From NCBI RefSeq assembly GCF_013282805.1, contig NZ_CP054038.1, forward strand, positions 3,844,001 through 3,908,000: a stretch of DNA of 64,000 bases, given 5' to 3'. The DNA comes from Microbacterium hominis. GTDB taxonomy: Bacteria; Actinomycetota; Actinomycetes; Actinomycetales; Microbacteriaceae. Each line of letters begins with the position of its first letter. Position 1 is the stretch's first letter. Below, one piece after another: positions 33,408 to 44,536 of the stretch. Both the position numbers and the translations under genes were made by a program. Below the pieces are notes generated by a model. It was given only the letters and a program-made list of their open reading frames with translations, had not been told where the DNA came from and did no database searches.

Positions 33408-34318
33408 TGTCCACGCAACCCGCCCTCGTCGCCGAGTCCACGACGGCTGCCCTCGCCGCGGAGCAGCCGGTTCGGCGCAAGCCCCTCCGCGTGCGCATGG
33501 AACGCCCCAACTGGTCGGCGACGATCATCCTCATCCTGTGCGCGGTCACCGTGCTGCTCCCGCTGTACGTGACGATCTCCATGTCGCTGAAGACCACCGC
33601 GCAGGCGGTCGACGGCAACGCGTTCTCGCTCCCCGCGCCGTTCAGCATCGACGGGTTCATCGAAGCATGGACTCTCACGCGGTTCCCCGTGGGAGCGGCG
33701 ATCTCGCTGTTCGTCACCGCCGGCACGGTAGGCCTCACGATCCTGCTGGCCGCGTTCGCGTCGTACGCCATCGTGCGCAACTGGGACCGGCGCCTGTTCC
33801 GGTACTCGTTCTTCTACCTGCTCGCGGCGATGTTCATCCCGTTCCCGGTGGTCGCGCTGCCGCAGATCCAGCTCACGGGCCGGGTCGGACTGGACAACCC
33901 GGTCGGCGTCATCCTGCTCGCCACGATGTTCCAGCTCAGCTTCAGCGTGCTGCTGTTCACCGCGTTCCTGCGGTCTATCCCGCTCGAGCTCGAGGAGAGC
34001 GCACGGATCGACGGCGCGACGACCTGGCAGACCTTCTGGAAGCTCATCTTCCCCCTGCTCGCACCGATGAGCGCGACGGTCGGGATCTTCGCGTTCCTCT
34101 ACGCCTGGAATGACTTCATGATGCCGTCGCTGATCATCTCCGACCCGGCCCTGCAGACGCTGCCGGTGCGGCAGAACCTCTTCCAGAACCAGTTCAGCAA
34201 CAACTACAACGTGTCGTTCGCCTCGTACCTGATGGCGATGGCGCCCGCGATCGTCGCCTACCTGTTCACGCAGCGCTGGGTGATGGAAGGCGTCACGCAA
34301 GGTGCCGTCAAGGGCTGA
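33407..34318 (+). CDS. Sugar ABC transporter permease, MalG-like
   Basis: A 303-aa permease with about six helices. The EAA loop is ELEESARIDGATTWQTFWKL (residues about 194-213). The start ATG 33407 overlaps the preceding stop by one base (TGATG). Its N-terminal cytoplasmic tail is basic (RRKPLRVRME). It pairs with the MalF-like permease. Confidence 0.95.
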   Translation: MSTQPALVAESTTAALAAEQPVRRKPLRVRMERPNWSATIILILCAVTVLLPLYVTISMSLKTTAQAVDGNAFSLPAPFSIDGFIEAWTLTRFPVGAAISLFVTAGTVGLTILLAAFASYAIVRNWDRRLFRYSFFYLLAAMFIPFPVVALPQIQLTGRVGLDNPVGVILLATMFQLSFSVLLFTAFLRSIPLELEESARIDGATTWQTFWKLIFPLLAPMSATVGIFAFLYAWNDFMMPSLIISDPALQTLPVRQNLFQNQFSNNYNVSFASYLMAMAPAIVAYLFTQRWVMEGVTQGAVKG

Positions 34319-34352
34319 CCGACCCGCACACCTCCACCATGAAAGGCCCCGA

Positions 34353-36035
34353 ATGACCACCCCACTGCCCCTCGAGACCGACGCCGCGACTCCCGCCGCC
34401 ACGTGGTGGCGACAGGCGACCGTCTACCAGATCTACCCCCGCAGCTTCGCCGACGCCAACGGCGACGGGATCGGCGACATCCCCGGCATCCTGTCCCGCA
34501 TCGACTACCTCGCCGAGCTCGGCATCGACGCGGTCTGGCTGAGCCCCTTCTACCCGTCCGCGCTCGCGGACGGCGGGTACGACGTCGCGGACTACCGCAA
34601 CGTCGACCCCCGCCTGGGAACGCTCGACGACTTCGATGCGATGGTCGACGCGCTCCACCGGCGCGGCATCCGGGTCGTCGTCGACATCGTCCCCAATCAC
34701 ACCTCCGACCTGCACCCCTGGTTCCAGGAGGCCCTCGCCGCCGGTCGCGGCTCGGCGGCCCGCGACCGGTACATCTTCCGCGACGGCACCGGGCCCGACG
34801 GCTCCGAGCCGCCCGCCGACTGGGTGTCGGTGTTCGGCGGCCCCGCGTGGCATCGGGTCGAGGACGGCCAGTGGTACTTCCACAACTTCGCCAAGGAGCA
34901 GCCCGACCTCAACTGGGACAACCCGGAGGTGCACGAGGACTTCATCACCACCCTGCGCTTCTGGTCGGATCGGGGCGTCGACGGATTCCGCATCGACGTC
35001 GCGCACATGCTCACCAAGGACCTGACCGACCCGCTGCCCACGCGGGATGAACTCGCGCTGATCCCGATCGACGGCAACCACCCGCTCATCGATCGCGACG
35101 ACGTGCACGAGATCTACGCCGAGTGGCGCGCCGTCTTCAACTCGTACGACCCGCCCCGCACGGCCGTCGCCGAAGCATGGGTCGCGACCGACCGGGTGCC
35201 CCGGTACGCGAGCCCGGAGAGCCTCGGACAGTCCTTCAACTTCGCGCTCCTGCAGGCGGACTTCGATGCGGCGCAGTTCCGGCGCATCGTCACCGACAGC
35301 CTCGAGCTCGCCAGCCGGTCAGGATCCTCGAGCACGTGGGTGCTCTCCAACCATGACGTCGTCCGGCACGCGACCCGGTACGGCCTCCGCGTTCCCGACG
35401 GGGGCACGAAGGAGCTCATCGAGCACGTGGGCGAGTGGCTCGTCGACGGCGGGGACGAGGCGCGGCTCGACCGCGCACGCGGGCGACGTCGTGCGGCGGC
35501 GGCCTCCCTCTTCATGCTCGCGCTGCCCGGCTCGGCATACCTCTACCAGGGCGAAGAGCTCGGGCTGTACGAGGTGACGACCATCCCCGCCGACGAGCGC
35601 CAGGACCCGACCTTCTTCCGCACCGCCGGCGCCGAGATCGGAAGGGACGGATGCCGCGTGCCGCTGCCGTGGACCTCTGCCGGGTCGTCGTTCGGCTTCG
35701 GGGACGACAGTGCTCACCTGCCGCAGCCCGAGTGGTTCTCCGATCTCGCGGTCGAGGCCCAGACCGCCGACGCCTCCTCCATGCTCTCGCTGTATCGACG
35801 CGCGCTCTCCCTGCGTCACGAGCTGCAGTCGGACGAAGAGCTGGAGTGGATCGACACCGGTCGCAGCGACGTGCTTCGATTCGCCCGGCCCAACGGCTGG
35901 CAGGTGATCACGAACTTCGGCTCGGAGCCGTACTCCATGTCGGCGGATGACGACGTGCTGCTGTCGAGCTCCCCTCTCGCCGGCACGTCGGTGCCCGCGG
36001 AGTCGACCGTGTGGATCGGCGGTCATCGCGGCTGA
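34353..36035 (+). CDS. GH13 alpha-glucosidase (oligo-1,6-glucosidase-like)
   Basis: A 560-aa cytoplasmic glycoside hydrolase. The four conserved regions are VVVDIVPNHTSD, DGFRIDVAHM (nucleophile Asp), AEAWV (acid/base Glu) and LSNHDVVR (third Asp). QIYPRSFADANGDGIGD at the N-terminus marks the oligo-1,6-glucosidase/trehalose-hydrolase group. It splits the imported sugar to glucose. ATG 34353 follows GAAAGG; the gene is the last of the importer operon. Confidence 0.95.
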   Translation: MTTPLPLETDAATPAATWWRQATVYQIYPRSFADANGDGIGDIPGILSRIDYLAELGIDAVWLSPFYPSALADGGYDVADYRNVDPRLGTLDDFDAMVDALHRRGIRVVVDIVPNHTSDLHPWFQEALAAGRGSAARDRYIFRDGTGPDGSEPPADWVSVFGGPAWHRVEDGQWYFHNFAKEQPDLNWDNPEVHEDFITTLRFWSDRGVDGFRIDVAHMLTKDLTDPLPTRDELALIPIDGNHPLIDRDDVHEIYAEWRAVFNSYDPPRTAVAEAWVATDRVPRYASPESLGQSFNFALLQADFDAAQFRRIVTDSLELASRSGSSSTWVLSNHDVVRHATRYGLRVPDGGTKELIEHVGEWLVDGGDEARLDRARGRRRAAAASLFMLALPGSAYLYQGEELGLYEVTTIPADERQDPTFFRTAGAEIGRDGCRVPLPWTSAGSSFGFGDDSAHLPQPEWFSDLAVEAQTADASSMLSLYRRALSLRHELQSDEELEWIDTGRSDVLRFARPNGWQVITNFGSEPYSMSADDDVLLSSSPLAGTSVPAESTVWIGGHRG

Positions 36036-36122
36036 CTTCGGATCGCGGACGATCGTCGCGGGCACGGATAACGTGCTCGCGACGACGTACCGCGGGGTCG
36101 CGGGCCCGGACGGCGGGCTCCG

Positions 36123-36350
36123 TCACGGGCAGACGCGGACTCGCCGTCCCTGATAGGTGACGACGTCGCCGAGTTGCAACTGACGTCCGCGGCGGCGATC
36201 GACCTCACCGTTGACGAGCACGTAGCCGTCGATGATGGCCTCCTTGCCGTCACCGCCCGAGTCGAGGAGTCCGGCGAACTTCACGAACTGCCCGAGACGG
36301 ATGCCGTCGCCGCCGATCGGGACGTCTTCGATGGGTGGCTCGTTCGTCAC
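36123..36350 (-). CDS. S4-domain RNA-binding protein
   Basis: A 75-aa protein. RLGQFVKFAGLLDSGGDGKE … IIDGYVLVNGEVDRRRGRQ matches a YbcJ-like S4 domain, with GRQLQLGDVV at the end. S4 proteins bind structured RNA. The start is GTG 36350 (VTNEPP). It is a likely but untested ribosome or RNA-binding factor. Confidence 0.88.
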   Translation of the reverse strand: MTNEPPIEDVPIGGDGIRLGQFVKFAGLLDSGGDGKEAIIDGYVLVNGEVDRRRGRQLQLGDVVTYQGRRVRVCP

Positions 36351-36388
36351 CCCCGAATGCTAGCCGAATTGTAAGTTCCCGCTGTCCA

Positions 36389-37762
36389 CTACCCGAAGTC
36401 GCCCGGGGCCATATCGGTGAAGCGGGAGAAGTGGCCCTGGAACGCGATCTCGAGCGTCGCGGTGGGGCCGTTTCGGTGCTTGGCCACGATCAGGTCGGCC
36501 TCACCCGGCCGGGTTTCCTTGTCGTAGACGGAGTCGCGGTGCAGAAGCACCACCATGTCGGCATCCTGCTCGATCGAGCCCGACTCGCGGAGGTCGCTCA
36601 CCTGCGGACGCTTGTCGGTGCGCTGCTCGGGTCCACGGTTCAGCTGCGAGAGCGCGATGACCGGAACCTGCAGCTCCTTGGCGAGGAGCTTGAGCGCGCG
36701 GGAGAACTCGCTGACCTCCTGCTGACGCGATTCGACCTTCTTGCCGCTCGTCATGAGCTGGAGGTAGTCGATGATCACCATCTTGAGGCCGACGCGCTGT
36801 TTGAGGCGCCGGCACTTGGCGCGGATCTCCACCAGCGTCATGTTCGGGCTGTCGTCGATATACAGGGGCGCGTCGTTGATGCGGCCGCGGGTGGAGGCGA
36901 TCGTCGTCCAGTCCCGCGAATCGAGCGTGCCCTTGCGCATGTTCTGCAGGGGCACGGAGCCTTCCGCGCTCATCAGGCGCATCGCGATCTCGCTGCGCCC
37001 CATCTCGAGCGAGAAGAAGATCGTGGGCATGTTGTGCTTGATCGCCGCCGCACGCGCGAAGTCCAGAGCCAGCGTTGACTTGCCCATCGCGGGCCTGGCC
37101 GCCACGACGATCATCTGTCCGCCGTGCAGGCCGTTGGTGAGTTCGTCGAACTGCTGGAAACCGGTCGGGATGCCGGTCATCGAGCCGTCACGGCCGCGTG
37201 CGGCTTCGATCTCATCGACGGCGGCGTCGACGGCGATCGTGAGGGGCACGTAGTCCTCAGCAGTCTCGGCGCCGGTGACCCCGTAGATCTCGGCCTGGGC
37301 GTTGTTGACGAGGTCGACCGCGTCGCCTTCGCCCCGGTAGCCCATCTGCACGATCCGCGTGCCGGCTTCGACGAGCCGGCGCAGCAGCGCCCGCTCCGAG
37401 ACGATCGAGGCGTAGTACCCCGCGTTGGCCGCCGTCGGCACGATCGAGGTCAACGAGTGGAGATAGTCGGCGCCGCCCGCGCGCTGCAGGTCACCGGTCT
37501 TGATGAGCTCGTCGGTGACCGCGACGACATCGGTCGGCTCGCCGTGCGAGTACAGGCTGAGGATCGCCTCGAAGATGATCTCGTGCTTGGGGATGTAGAA
37601 GTCGGCGCCGCGCAGTGTCTCCATGACATCGGCGACGGCGTCAGGGGAGAGGAGCATTCCGCCCAGCGCACTCTGCTCGGCCAGAAGATCGTGGGGAGGG
37701 GTGCGCTCGTGCTCGCGGGGAGCGCCGCCCATGCGGTCTTCGGAGATGTCAGCGATCGACAT
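36389..37762 (-). CDS. dnaB: Replicative DNA helicase DnaB
   Basis: Unwinds DNA at the replication fork. N-terminal DnaB_N domain (LLAEQSALGGMLLSPDAVAD), then the RecA-like motor: Walker A RPAMGKST near residue 224, Walker B VIIDYLQLM, and the later QLNRGPEQRTDKRP with catalytic Arg. 457 aa and no intein. ATG 37762 begins MSIADISED; a ribosome-like GAGGAGA lies farther upstream. DnaA-box-like sites are upstream. Confidence 0.97.
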   Translation of the reverse strand: MSIADISEDRMGGAPREHERTPPHDLLAEQSALGGMLLSPDAVADVMETLRGADFYIPKHEIIFEAILSLYSHGEPTDVVAVTDELIKTGDLQRAGGADYLHSLTSIVPTAANAGYYASIVSERALLRRLVEAGTRIVQMGYRGEGDAVDLVNNAQAEIYGVTGAETAEDYVPLTIAVDAAVDEIEAARGRDGSMTGIPTGFQQFDELTNGLHGGQMIVVAARPAMGKSTLALDFARAAAIKHNMPTIFFSLEMGRSEIAMRLMSAEGSVPLQNMRKGTLDSRDWTTIASTRGRINDAPLYIDDSPNMTLVEIRAKCRRLKQRVGLKMVIIDYLQLMTSGKKVESRQQEVSEFSRALKLLAKELQVPVIALSQLNRGPEQRTDKRPQVSDLRESGSIEQDADMVVLLHRDSVYDKETRPGEADLIVAKHRNGPTATLEIAFQGHFSRFTDMAPGDFG

Positions 37763-37847
37763 TGAAGCGGTGCTCTCCTCACATACACGGACGGATTTCC
37801 GGCCGGGGTCAACGGTATGGAGGGCCTCGGACAGTCGCAACAGTGCC

Positions 37848-37989
37848 TGTGGATAACTCTGTGGATTGATTGCGTGAAACGCCGTCGGACCTGTGTACAA
37901 CTGCTGTGGACAACATGCCGACTTTCTCCCCGGGTGTGCCTCGAAAAGCACCTTGACCTGGAGTTTGAGTTTTCACACCCTGTGGATGA
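37848..37989. promoter_or_regulatory. DnaA-box-like cluster upstream of dnaB
   Basis: Perfect TGTGGATAA at 37848-37856, TGTGGATTG at 37860-37868, TGTGTACAA at 37892-37900, TGTGGACAA at 37905-37913 (the actinobacterial consensus) and TGTGGATGA at 37981-37989. All have the same orientation. The 441-base gap 37763-38203 otherwise holds no gene, and 37960-38035 is less GC-rich than its surroundings. Confidence 0.6.
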
Positions 37990-38157
37990 ACCTGGGGTTT
38001 AATCTTCGGTTGAAGGTTGTGTGTGACTCGTCGACCTGTGCACAGTTCCAGCGATCGCGCAAGTCCATCCCGTGCCGCGCGCGTCGCGCCGGCGCGCCGG
38101 CCTGCGAACCCGGAAACTCCCGCACTCCCCGGAAACCCCGACCCCGGAAACAGCAGA

Positions 38158-38185
38158 ATGCCGCGGACCCGAAGGTCCGCGGCAT
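38158..38185 (-). terminator. Terminator of the rpsF-ssb-rpsR-rplI operon
   Basis: ATGCCGCGGACC-CGAA-GGTCCGCGGCAT is a perfect 12-bp stem with a four-base loop, 18 bases beyond the rplI stop on the minus strand. Confidence 0.85.
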
Positions 38186-38203
38186 CCCGAGATCGAACGC
38201 GCC

Positions 38204-38656
38204 TTACTTGGCGGCGACCACCTGAAGCGTGATCACAGCGGTGAGGTCGTCACGCAGGCGAATGGTCGCCTCGTGCTCGCCCACGGCCTTGATCGGCGAG
38301 GTGATGTGGATCTTGCGCTTGTCGAGGTCACCCAGACCCGCAGCCTTGACGGCATCGGCGATCGCCTCGGTCTTGACCGAGCCGAACAGGCGGCCCTCGG
38401 CGCCGGCCTTGACCGACAGCTTGACCTTGTTGGACTCGAGGGCGCCCTTGAGGGCGACGGCCTCTTCGTGGTCGTGGATCGCGCGCGCCTCGCGGGCGGC
38501 GCGGATCGACGCCACCTGCTTCTCGCCACCGCGGGTCCACGCGACCGCGAAGCCCTGGGGGATGAGGTAGTTACGGGCGTACCCGTTCTTGACCTCGACA
38601 ACGTCACCGGCGCTACCGAGCCCGGCGACCTCGTTCGTGAGAATGAGCTTTGCCAT
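38204..38656 (-). CDS. rplI: 50S ribosomal protein L9
   Basis: A 150-aa L9. N-terminal [33 protein letters not shown] is the family signature, split as [19 protein letters not shown] and [13 protein letters not shown]. The C-terminal domain binds 23S rRNA. It ends the minus-strand rpsF-ssb-rpsR-rplI operon. Confidence 0.98.
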   Translation of the reverse strand: MAKLILTNEVAGLGSAGDVVEVKNGYARNYLIPQGFAVAWTRGGEKQVASIRAAREARAIHDHEEAVALKGALESNKVKLSVKAGAEGRLFGSVKTEAIADAVKAAGLGDLDKRKIHITSPIKAVGEHEATIRLRDDLTAVITLQVVAAK

Positions 38657-38667
38657 GTGGGTACTCC

Positions 38668-38922
38668 TTAGCGGCCAGCGCCGGCGTAAGGCAGGAGCGC
38701 CATTTCGCGCGCGTTCTTGATCGCCTTGGCGATCAGACGCTGCTCCTGCACCGAGACACCGGTGATACGACGGGCACGGATCTTGCCGCGCTCCGAGATG
38801 AACTTGCGAAGAGTGGCGACGTCCTTGTAGTCGATGACGCCGACACGGATCGCCTTCGCGGGGGCGGCGTTCTTCGCGCCCTTCCGCGGCTTCCGGCGGT
38901 CGCCGGTTGCCTTTCCAGCCAT
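38668..38922 (-). CDS. rpsR: 30S ribosomal protein S18
   Basis: An 84-aa S18. The core is [18 protein letters not shown] and [20 protein letters not shown]. The basic N-terminus has no zinc-binding Cys, so it is a Cys-free paralogue form. ATG 38922 starts [11 protein letters not shown]. It pairs with S6 in the ribosome. Confidence 0.98.
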   Translation of the reverse strand: MAGKATGDRRKPRKGAKNAAPAKAIRVGVIDYKDVATLRKFISERGKIRARRITGVSVQEQRLIAKAIKNAREMALLPYAGAGR

Positions 38923-38991
38923 GATTGGTCCTTTACTGAGATTTCGAGATTCGACGGGATGCCGCGCGAGCGGCATCCGGAGCGCTGTCGC

Positions 38992-39495
38992 TTAGAACGG
39001 GGTGTCGTCGCCGTAGGCGCCGGGGGCGCTCCAGGCGTCGGCACCGCCGGTGTTCGACGAACCGGGGGTCGACCACGGCTCGTCCGCGACCTGCGCGGGG
39101 CGAGACTGTCCGCCACCGCCACCACCGCCACCTGCGGCACGCGTGACCTGGGCGGTCGCGTAGCGGAGCGAGGGGCCGATCTCGTCGACCTCCAGCTCGA
39201 TCGCGGTGCGGTTGTTGCCCTCGCGGTCCTGGTAGGAACGCTGCTTCAGGCGACCGGTCGCGATGACGCGCATACCCTTGGTCATCGAGCCCGCGACGTG
39301 CTCGGCGAACTCGCGCCACACGCTCGCGCGGAGGAACAGCGCTTCGCCGTCCTTCCACTCGTTCGCCTGACGGTCGAAGTTGCGAGGCGTCGACGCGATG
39401 GTGAAGTTCGCGACGGGGAGGCCGTTCTGCGTGTAGCGCAGTTCGGGATCAGCCGTGAGGTTTCCCACGACGGTGATGATCGTCTCGCCGGCCAT
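38992..39495 (-). CDS. ssb: Single-stranded DNA-binding protein
   Basis: A 167-aa SSB. The OB fold spans about residues 5-110 ([37 protein letters not shown]). A Gly-rich linker follows, and the C-terminus ends GDDTPF, the acidic tip that recruits replication and repair proteins. It sits between rpsF and rpsR as usual. Confidence 0.98.
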   Translation of the reverse strand: MAGETIITVVGNLTADPELRYTQNGLPVANFTIASTPRNFDRQANEWKDGEALFLRASVWREFAEHVAGSMTKGMRVIATGRLKQRSYQDREGNNRTAIELEVDEIGPSLRYATAQVTRAAGGGGGGGGQSRPAQVADEPWSTPGSSNTGGADAWSAPGAYGDDTPF

Positions 39496-39499
39496 GGGA

Positions 39500-39868
39500 T
39501 CAGGCCTTCGCAGCCTTGGCGGACTTGCGAGCAGCCTTCTCGTCGGCGCGCTTGGCCTCGGCGGCGACCATGGCCTGCGCCTCTTCGGCGCGGAGCACCT
39601 TGGTGCGCATGATCTGCTCGCTGAGCTTCAGCTGGCGGTCGAGCTCCTGCGTGGCCTCGCTGGTCGCGGTGAAGTTGACGACGGCGTAGATGCCCTCGGT
39701 CTTCTTCTGGATCTCGTAGGCGAGACGGCGGCGACCCCAGATGTCGACGTTGTCGATCGAGCCACCATCATTCGTGATGACCTTCAGGAACTTGTCGAGG
39801 TTCGGGGCGACCTGGCGCTCGTCGATCTCAGGGTTCAGAATGACCATGAGTTCGTACTGGTGCGTCAC
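39500..39868 (-). CDS. rpsF: 30S ribosomal protein S6
   Basis: A 122-aa S6. [20 protein letters not shown] starts the fold; [20 protein letters not shown] is the conserved core. A Lys/Ala-rich C-terminal tail follows. It is the first gene of the operon; AAGGAGG stands before the GTG start at 39868. Confidence 0.98.
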   Translation of the reverse strand: MTHQYELMVILNPEIDERQVAPNLDKFLKVITNDGGSIDNVDIWGRRRLAYEIQKKTEGIYAVVNFTATSEATQELDRQLKLSEQIMRTKVLRAEEAQAMVAAEAKRADEKAARKSAKAAKA

Positions 39869-40031
39869 TAACCCACCTCCTTCGGACTAGAACGGCTCCC
39901 GGGCATTTCCCGGAAGCAGGAGGGTGTGTTGCACGTCGTCCGTCACGCACGCAGGCGCGTTCGTGCACAGACAACCCTCCTATGGTACCGGATGCCACCT
40001 CCGGCGCCCAATCCCGGCAACCCGTCCCGGA
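39869..40031 (-). promoter_or_regulatory. Leader region of the rpsF operon
   Basis: The gap holds the rpsF promoter and leader. CCGGG and CCCGG around AAATG can form a short hairpin about 30 bases upstream of the ribosome site, the place where S6:S18 autoregulatory leaders occur. Its resemblance to that motif is weak. Confidence 0.35.
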
Positions 40032-41165
40032 TCAGCGCCCCAGGAACTCCCGCACCCACGCGCCGTCGTGATCGGGGGGCGGGGGTGCCAGCGGGTAGGC
40101 GACTGGAGTCGCCGAGAGCGTGATCGGGTTGCGCACGCTGCGGGTCTGCTCCGGCCCGGCGGTCACGACCGGGTCGAGGCCGGCGTCGCGTGCCCACTCG
40201 AACGCCCTCCCGAGGTCGAGGATCGGCGCGCACGGCACACCGGCTGCCGTGCACAGGTCGAACCACTCCTGCGCCCCGCGACCGGCGAGGGCCGCAGTGA
40301 GAAGCGGCCGCAACGCGGATCGATGGATGCTGCGCTCTGCCGCGCTCGCGAAGCGCTCGTCGCCCGCCACCGCCGGCCCCAGCCCCAGCACTGCGCACAG
40401 GCGGGCGAACTGGGCGTCGTTGCCGACGGCGAGCACGATGTCGCCCTCGGCCGTGGGGAAGGGGCCGTAGGGGTAGATGCTCGGATGGTCGTTTCCCAGG
40501 CGCCCGGGCACGACTCCGGCGATCGCCGCGGCGCCCGACTGATTCGCCAGGGCCGACAGCGCCGAGGAGAGCAGGTTCACCTCGACACGCTGACCCGCGC
40601 CGGTCTGGTCGCGGTGGCGCAGCGCCGCCAGCGCGCCCAGGCCCGCGTGCAGCCCGGTGACGACGTCGACGATGGCGACGCCTGCCTTCATCGGCGGCCC
40701 GTCGGGAGACCCGGTCACGCTCATGAGCCCCGACAGCGCCTGGGCGAGCACATCGTAGCCGGGCAGCGACGACTCCGGCCCGAATCCCGTGATCGACACG
40801 TAGACGACGGCCGGATTTCCGGCGCGCACGGCGTCGTAGTCGAGCCCGTAGGCGGCGAGGCCGCCGGGCTTGAAGTTCTCGATGACCACGTCGGCTCGCG
40901 CGGCGAGAGCCTTCGCCACCTCGAGGTCGTCGGGCTCGGCGAAGTCGAGCGTGATCGCGCGCTTGCCCCGGTTGGCGGACAGGTAATAGGTCGCCTCGCC
41001 GTCGTGCACCGGCGGCCGGAACTGCCGGGTCTCGTCGCCGACGGGTGACTCCACCTTGATCACGGTCGCGCCGAGGTCGGCGAGCAGCATCGTGCAGTAC
41101 GGCCCGGCGAGCACGCGCGTGAAGTCGGCGACGACGAGTCCGGCGAGGGGGCCGGCGCCGGTCAT
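40032..41165 (-). CDS. CaiB/BaiF CoA-transferase, probably succinyl-CoA:glutarate CoA-transferase-like
   Basis: A 377-aa class III CoA-transferase. PLAGLVVADFTRVLAGPYCT is the N-terminal block, TLDFAEPDD and NFKPGGLAAYGLDYDA follow, and GYDVLAQALSGLMSVTG is the family core with the catalytic Asp of YDVLAQ. Linked to a glutaryl-CoA dehydrogenase gene by an ATGA overlap, it probably activates glutarate to glutaryl-CoA. Confidence 0.9.
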   Translation of the reverse strand: MTGAGPLAGLVVADFTRVLAGPYCTMLLADLGATVIKVESPVGDETRQFRPPVHDGEATYYLSANRGKRAITLDFAEPDDLEVAKALAARADVVIENFKPGGLAAYGLDYDAVRAGNPAVVYVSITGFGPESSLPGYDVLAQALSGLMSVTGSPDGPPMKAGVAIVDVVTGLHAGLGALAALRHRDQTGAGQRVEVNLLSSALSALANQSGAAAIAGVVPGRLGNDHPSIYPYGPFPTAEGDIVLAVGNDAQFARLCAVLGLGPAVAGDERFASAAERSIHRSALRPLLTAALAGRGAQEWFDLCTAAGVPCAPILDLGRAFEWARDAGLDPVVTAGPEQTRSVRNPITLSATPVAYPLAPPPPDHDGAWVREFLGR

Positions 41166-42361
41166 CGGAACGCGCCGATGCCGGTGAGGTGCTGGCCGAG
41201 GATCAGCGTGTGCACCTCATCGGTGCCCTCGTACGTCCGCACCGCCTCCAGGTTCTGCGCGTGCCGGATGGGGGAGTTCTCCAACAGCACGCCGTCGCCG
41301 CCGAGCACCGTGCGCGCCTCGCGCGCGATGGCGATGGCCTCGCGCACGTTGTTTAGCTTGCCGACCGAGATCTGCTCGGGGCGGAGGGTGCCGGCATCCT
41401 TCGCCCGACCGATGTGAAGGGCCAGCAGCGCCCCCTTCTGCAGCTCGAGCACCATGTCGACGAGCTTCTGCTGCGTGAGCTGGAACCCCGCGACCTTCCG
41501 CCCGAACTGCTCGCGGCGCAGTGCATGGCGCAGCGCCGCCTCGTACGAGTCGCGCGCCGCCCCGAGCGCGCCCCACACGATCCCGTAGCGCGCCTCGTTG
41601 AGCGCGGCGAACGGTCCGCGCAGTCCGCGCGCCTCCGGCAGCATGGCCGACGCGGGCACGCGCACCTCGTCGAACTCGAGTCCGCACTGGATCGATGCGC
41701 GCATCGACCCCTTGGGCTCGAGCACGTGGATGCCGAGCCCGGCCGCATCGGCCGGCACGAGGAATCCGCGCACGCCCTCGTCGGTCTGCGCCCACACCAC
41801 GACGATCTGCGCGATCGAGGCCAGACCGATCCAGCGCTTCGCGCCGCTGATCACCCAGTCCGCGCCGTCGCGGCGGGCGAAGGTCTTCATGCTCGCCGGG
41901 TCCGAGCCCGCGGTGGGCTCGGTGAGCCCGAACGCGCCGATGATCTCGCCGCGCGCCATGCCCGGGAGCCATTCGCGCTTCTGCTCCTCGCTGCCCCAGC
42001 GATGGATCGACCCCATCGCGAGCGAGCCCTGCACCGACACGAAGGTGCGCAGCCCCGAATCGCCCGCCTCGAGTTCGAGCGCGGCGAGGCCGTACTCCAC
42101 GGCGCTGCGGCCCGGGCATCCATATCCCTCCAGGTGCATGCCGAGCACGCCCAGCTCGCCGAAGGCCGGCGCGAGCTCGCGCGGGAAGTGCGCCCGGTCG
42201 TACCAGCCGGCGATGTGCGGACGGATCTCCGCGTCGACGAATGCCCGCACGCGCTCGCGCGTCGCCCGCTCCTGGTCGGTCAGCAGGGAATCGATCCCCA
42301 GGACGTCGGATGCCGCACGCAGCGCAGCGAGATCGTCGGGGTTCCGCGGGTGATCGGCCAT
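41162..42361 (-). CDS. gcdH: Glutaryl-CoA dehydrogenase-like acyl-CoA dehydrogenase
   Basis: A 399-aa flavoenzyme. AFGLTEPTAGSDPASMKT is the FAD-binding signature, RWIGLASIAQIVVVWA follows, and VRTYEGTDEVHTLILG near the C-terminus contains the catalytic Glu (YEGT). This last motif with NNVREAIAIAREARTVLGG is typical of GcdH. It oxidatively decarboxylates glutaryl-CoA to crotonyl-CoA in lysine and tryptophan breakdown. ATG 42361 follows GAGGAGGC. Confidence 0.92.
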   Translation of the reverse strand: MADHPRNPDDLAALRAASDVLGIDSLLTDQERATRERVRAFVDAEIRPHIAGWYDRAHFPRELAPAFGELGVLGMHLEGYGCPGRSAVEYGLAALELEAGDSGLRTFVSVQGSLAMGSIHRWGSEEQKREWLPGMARGEIIGAFGLTEPTAGSDPASMKTFARRDGADWVISGAKRWIGLASIAQIVVVWAQTDEGVRGFLVPADAAGLGIHVLEPKGSMRASIQCGLEFDEVRVPASAMLPEARGLRGPFAALNEARYGIVWGALGAARDSYEAALRHALRREQFGRKVAGFQLTQQKLVDMVLELQKGALLALHIGRAKDAGTLRPEQISVGKLNNVREAIAIAREARTVLGGDGVLLENSPIRHAQNLEAVRTYEGTDEVHTLILGQHLTGIGAFR

Positions 42362-42427
42362 GGTGCCTCCTCTTCGAGCCACCCCATGTTCTCGCGGTGG
42401 GGGCTCGCGACACGAACCGGCCCGTTG

Positions 42428-42505
42428 CTGAGAACAGGTGTTCCGGCGAAGACAGGACGATTGGCCGGCGGATTCTCCTGTTCCCGACAGATCACCTGAT
42501 CTCAG
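42428..42505. repeat. REPIN-like palindrome between gcdH and DUF779 genes
   Basis: CTGAGAACAGGTGTTCCGGC begins the left arm; the right arm ends CAGATCACCTGATCTCAG. It has the same plan as the copies at 17.7-18.2 and 46.1-46.3 kb. Its end overlaps the DUF779 stop codon. Confidence 0.8.
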
Positions 42506-42903
42506 CGAGCGGTGGGCACGAGGCCGAAGTGCTCCAGCTCGGCGTCGTCGAGCATGCGCGACCGGATGATGAAGCGCTTGCCGGTCGGACCCTCGACGCT
42601 GAAGCCGGCGCCGCGGCCGGGCACGACGTCGATGGTGAGGTGCGTGTACTTCCAGTACTCGAACTGCGCCTCGGAGATGAACACGTCGATCGGCGCCCCC
42701 CGCCCGACCTCGAGCACACCCAGGTGCACATCCGACGGGCCGGTGAGGAACATGCCGACGGGGTAGCACATCGGGGCGCTGCCGTCGCAGCATCCACCCG
42801 ATTGATGGAACATGAGCGGCCCGTGCTGCGCGGTGAGGTCGCGCAGCAGGGCGGCGGCGTCTGGGGTCACCGCCACCCTGCTGAACATCGTCGATTCGGA
42901 CAT
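42502..42903 (-). CDS. DUF779 protein, aldehyde dehydrogenase-associated
   Basis: A 133-aa protein. HQSGGCCDGSAPMCYPVGMF is the conserved Cys-rich DUF779 core, followed by EYWKYTHLTIDVVPGRGAGFS. The family is nearly always next to aldehyde dehydrogenases, as here (five-base gap). Its role is unknown; the three Cys could bind metal. Confidence 0.93.
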   Translation of the reverse strand: MSESTMFSRVAVTPDAAALLRDLTAQHGPLMFHQSGGCCDGSAPMCYPVGMFLTGPSDVHLGVLEVGRGAPIDVFISEAQFEYWKYTHLTIDVVPGRGAGFSVEGPTGKRFIIRSRMLDDAELEHFGLVPTAR

Positions 42904-42907
42904 CGGC

Positions 42908-44455
<1,548 letters not shown>

Positions 44456-44536
44456 GGTGGTCTCCTTCGACGCTTTCGCGACGGTCCTCGTCGCGTGCCG
44501 CCGACGGTACGCCGCGCAACGTTGCATCCCGTTGCG

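Noticed and set aside
37763..38203. oriC at the DnaA-box cluster
   Set aside because: The conserved gene order puts oriC beyond rpmH; only five scattered boxes lie here and dnaA/dnaN are absent.
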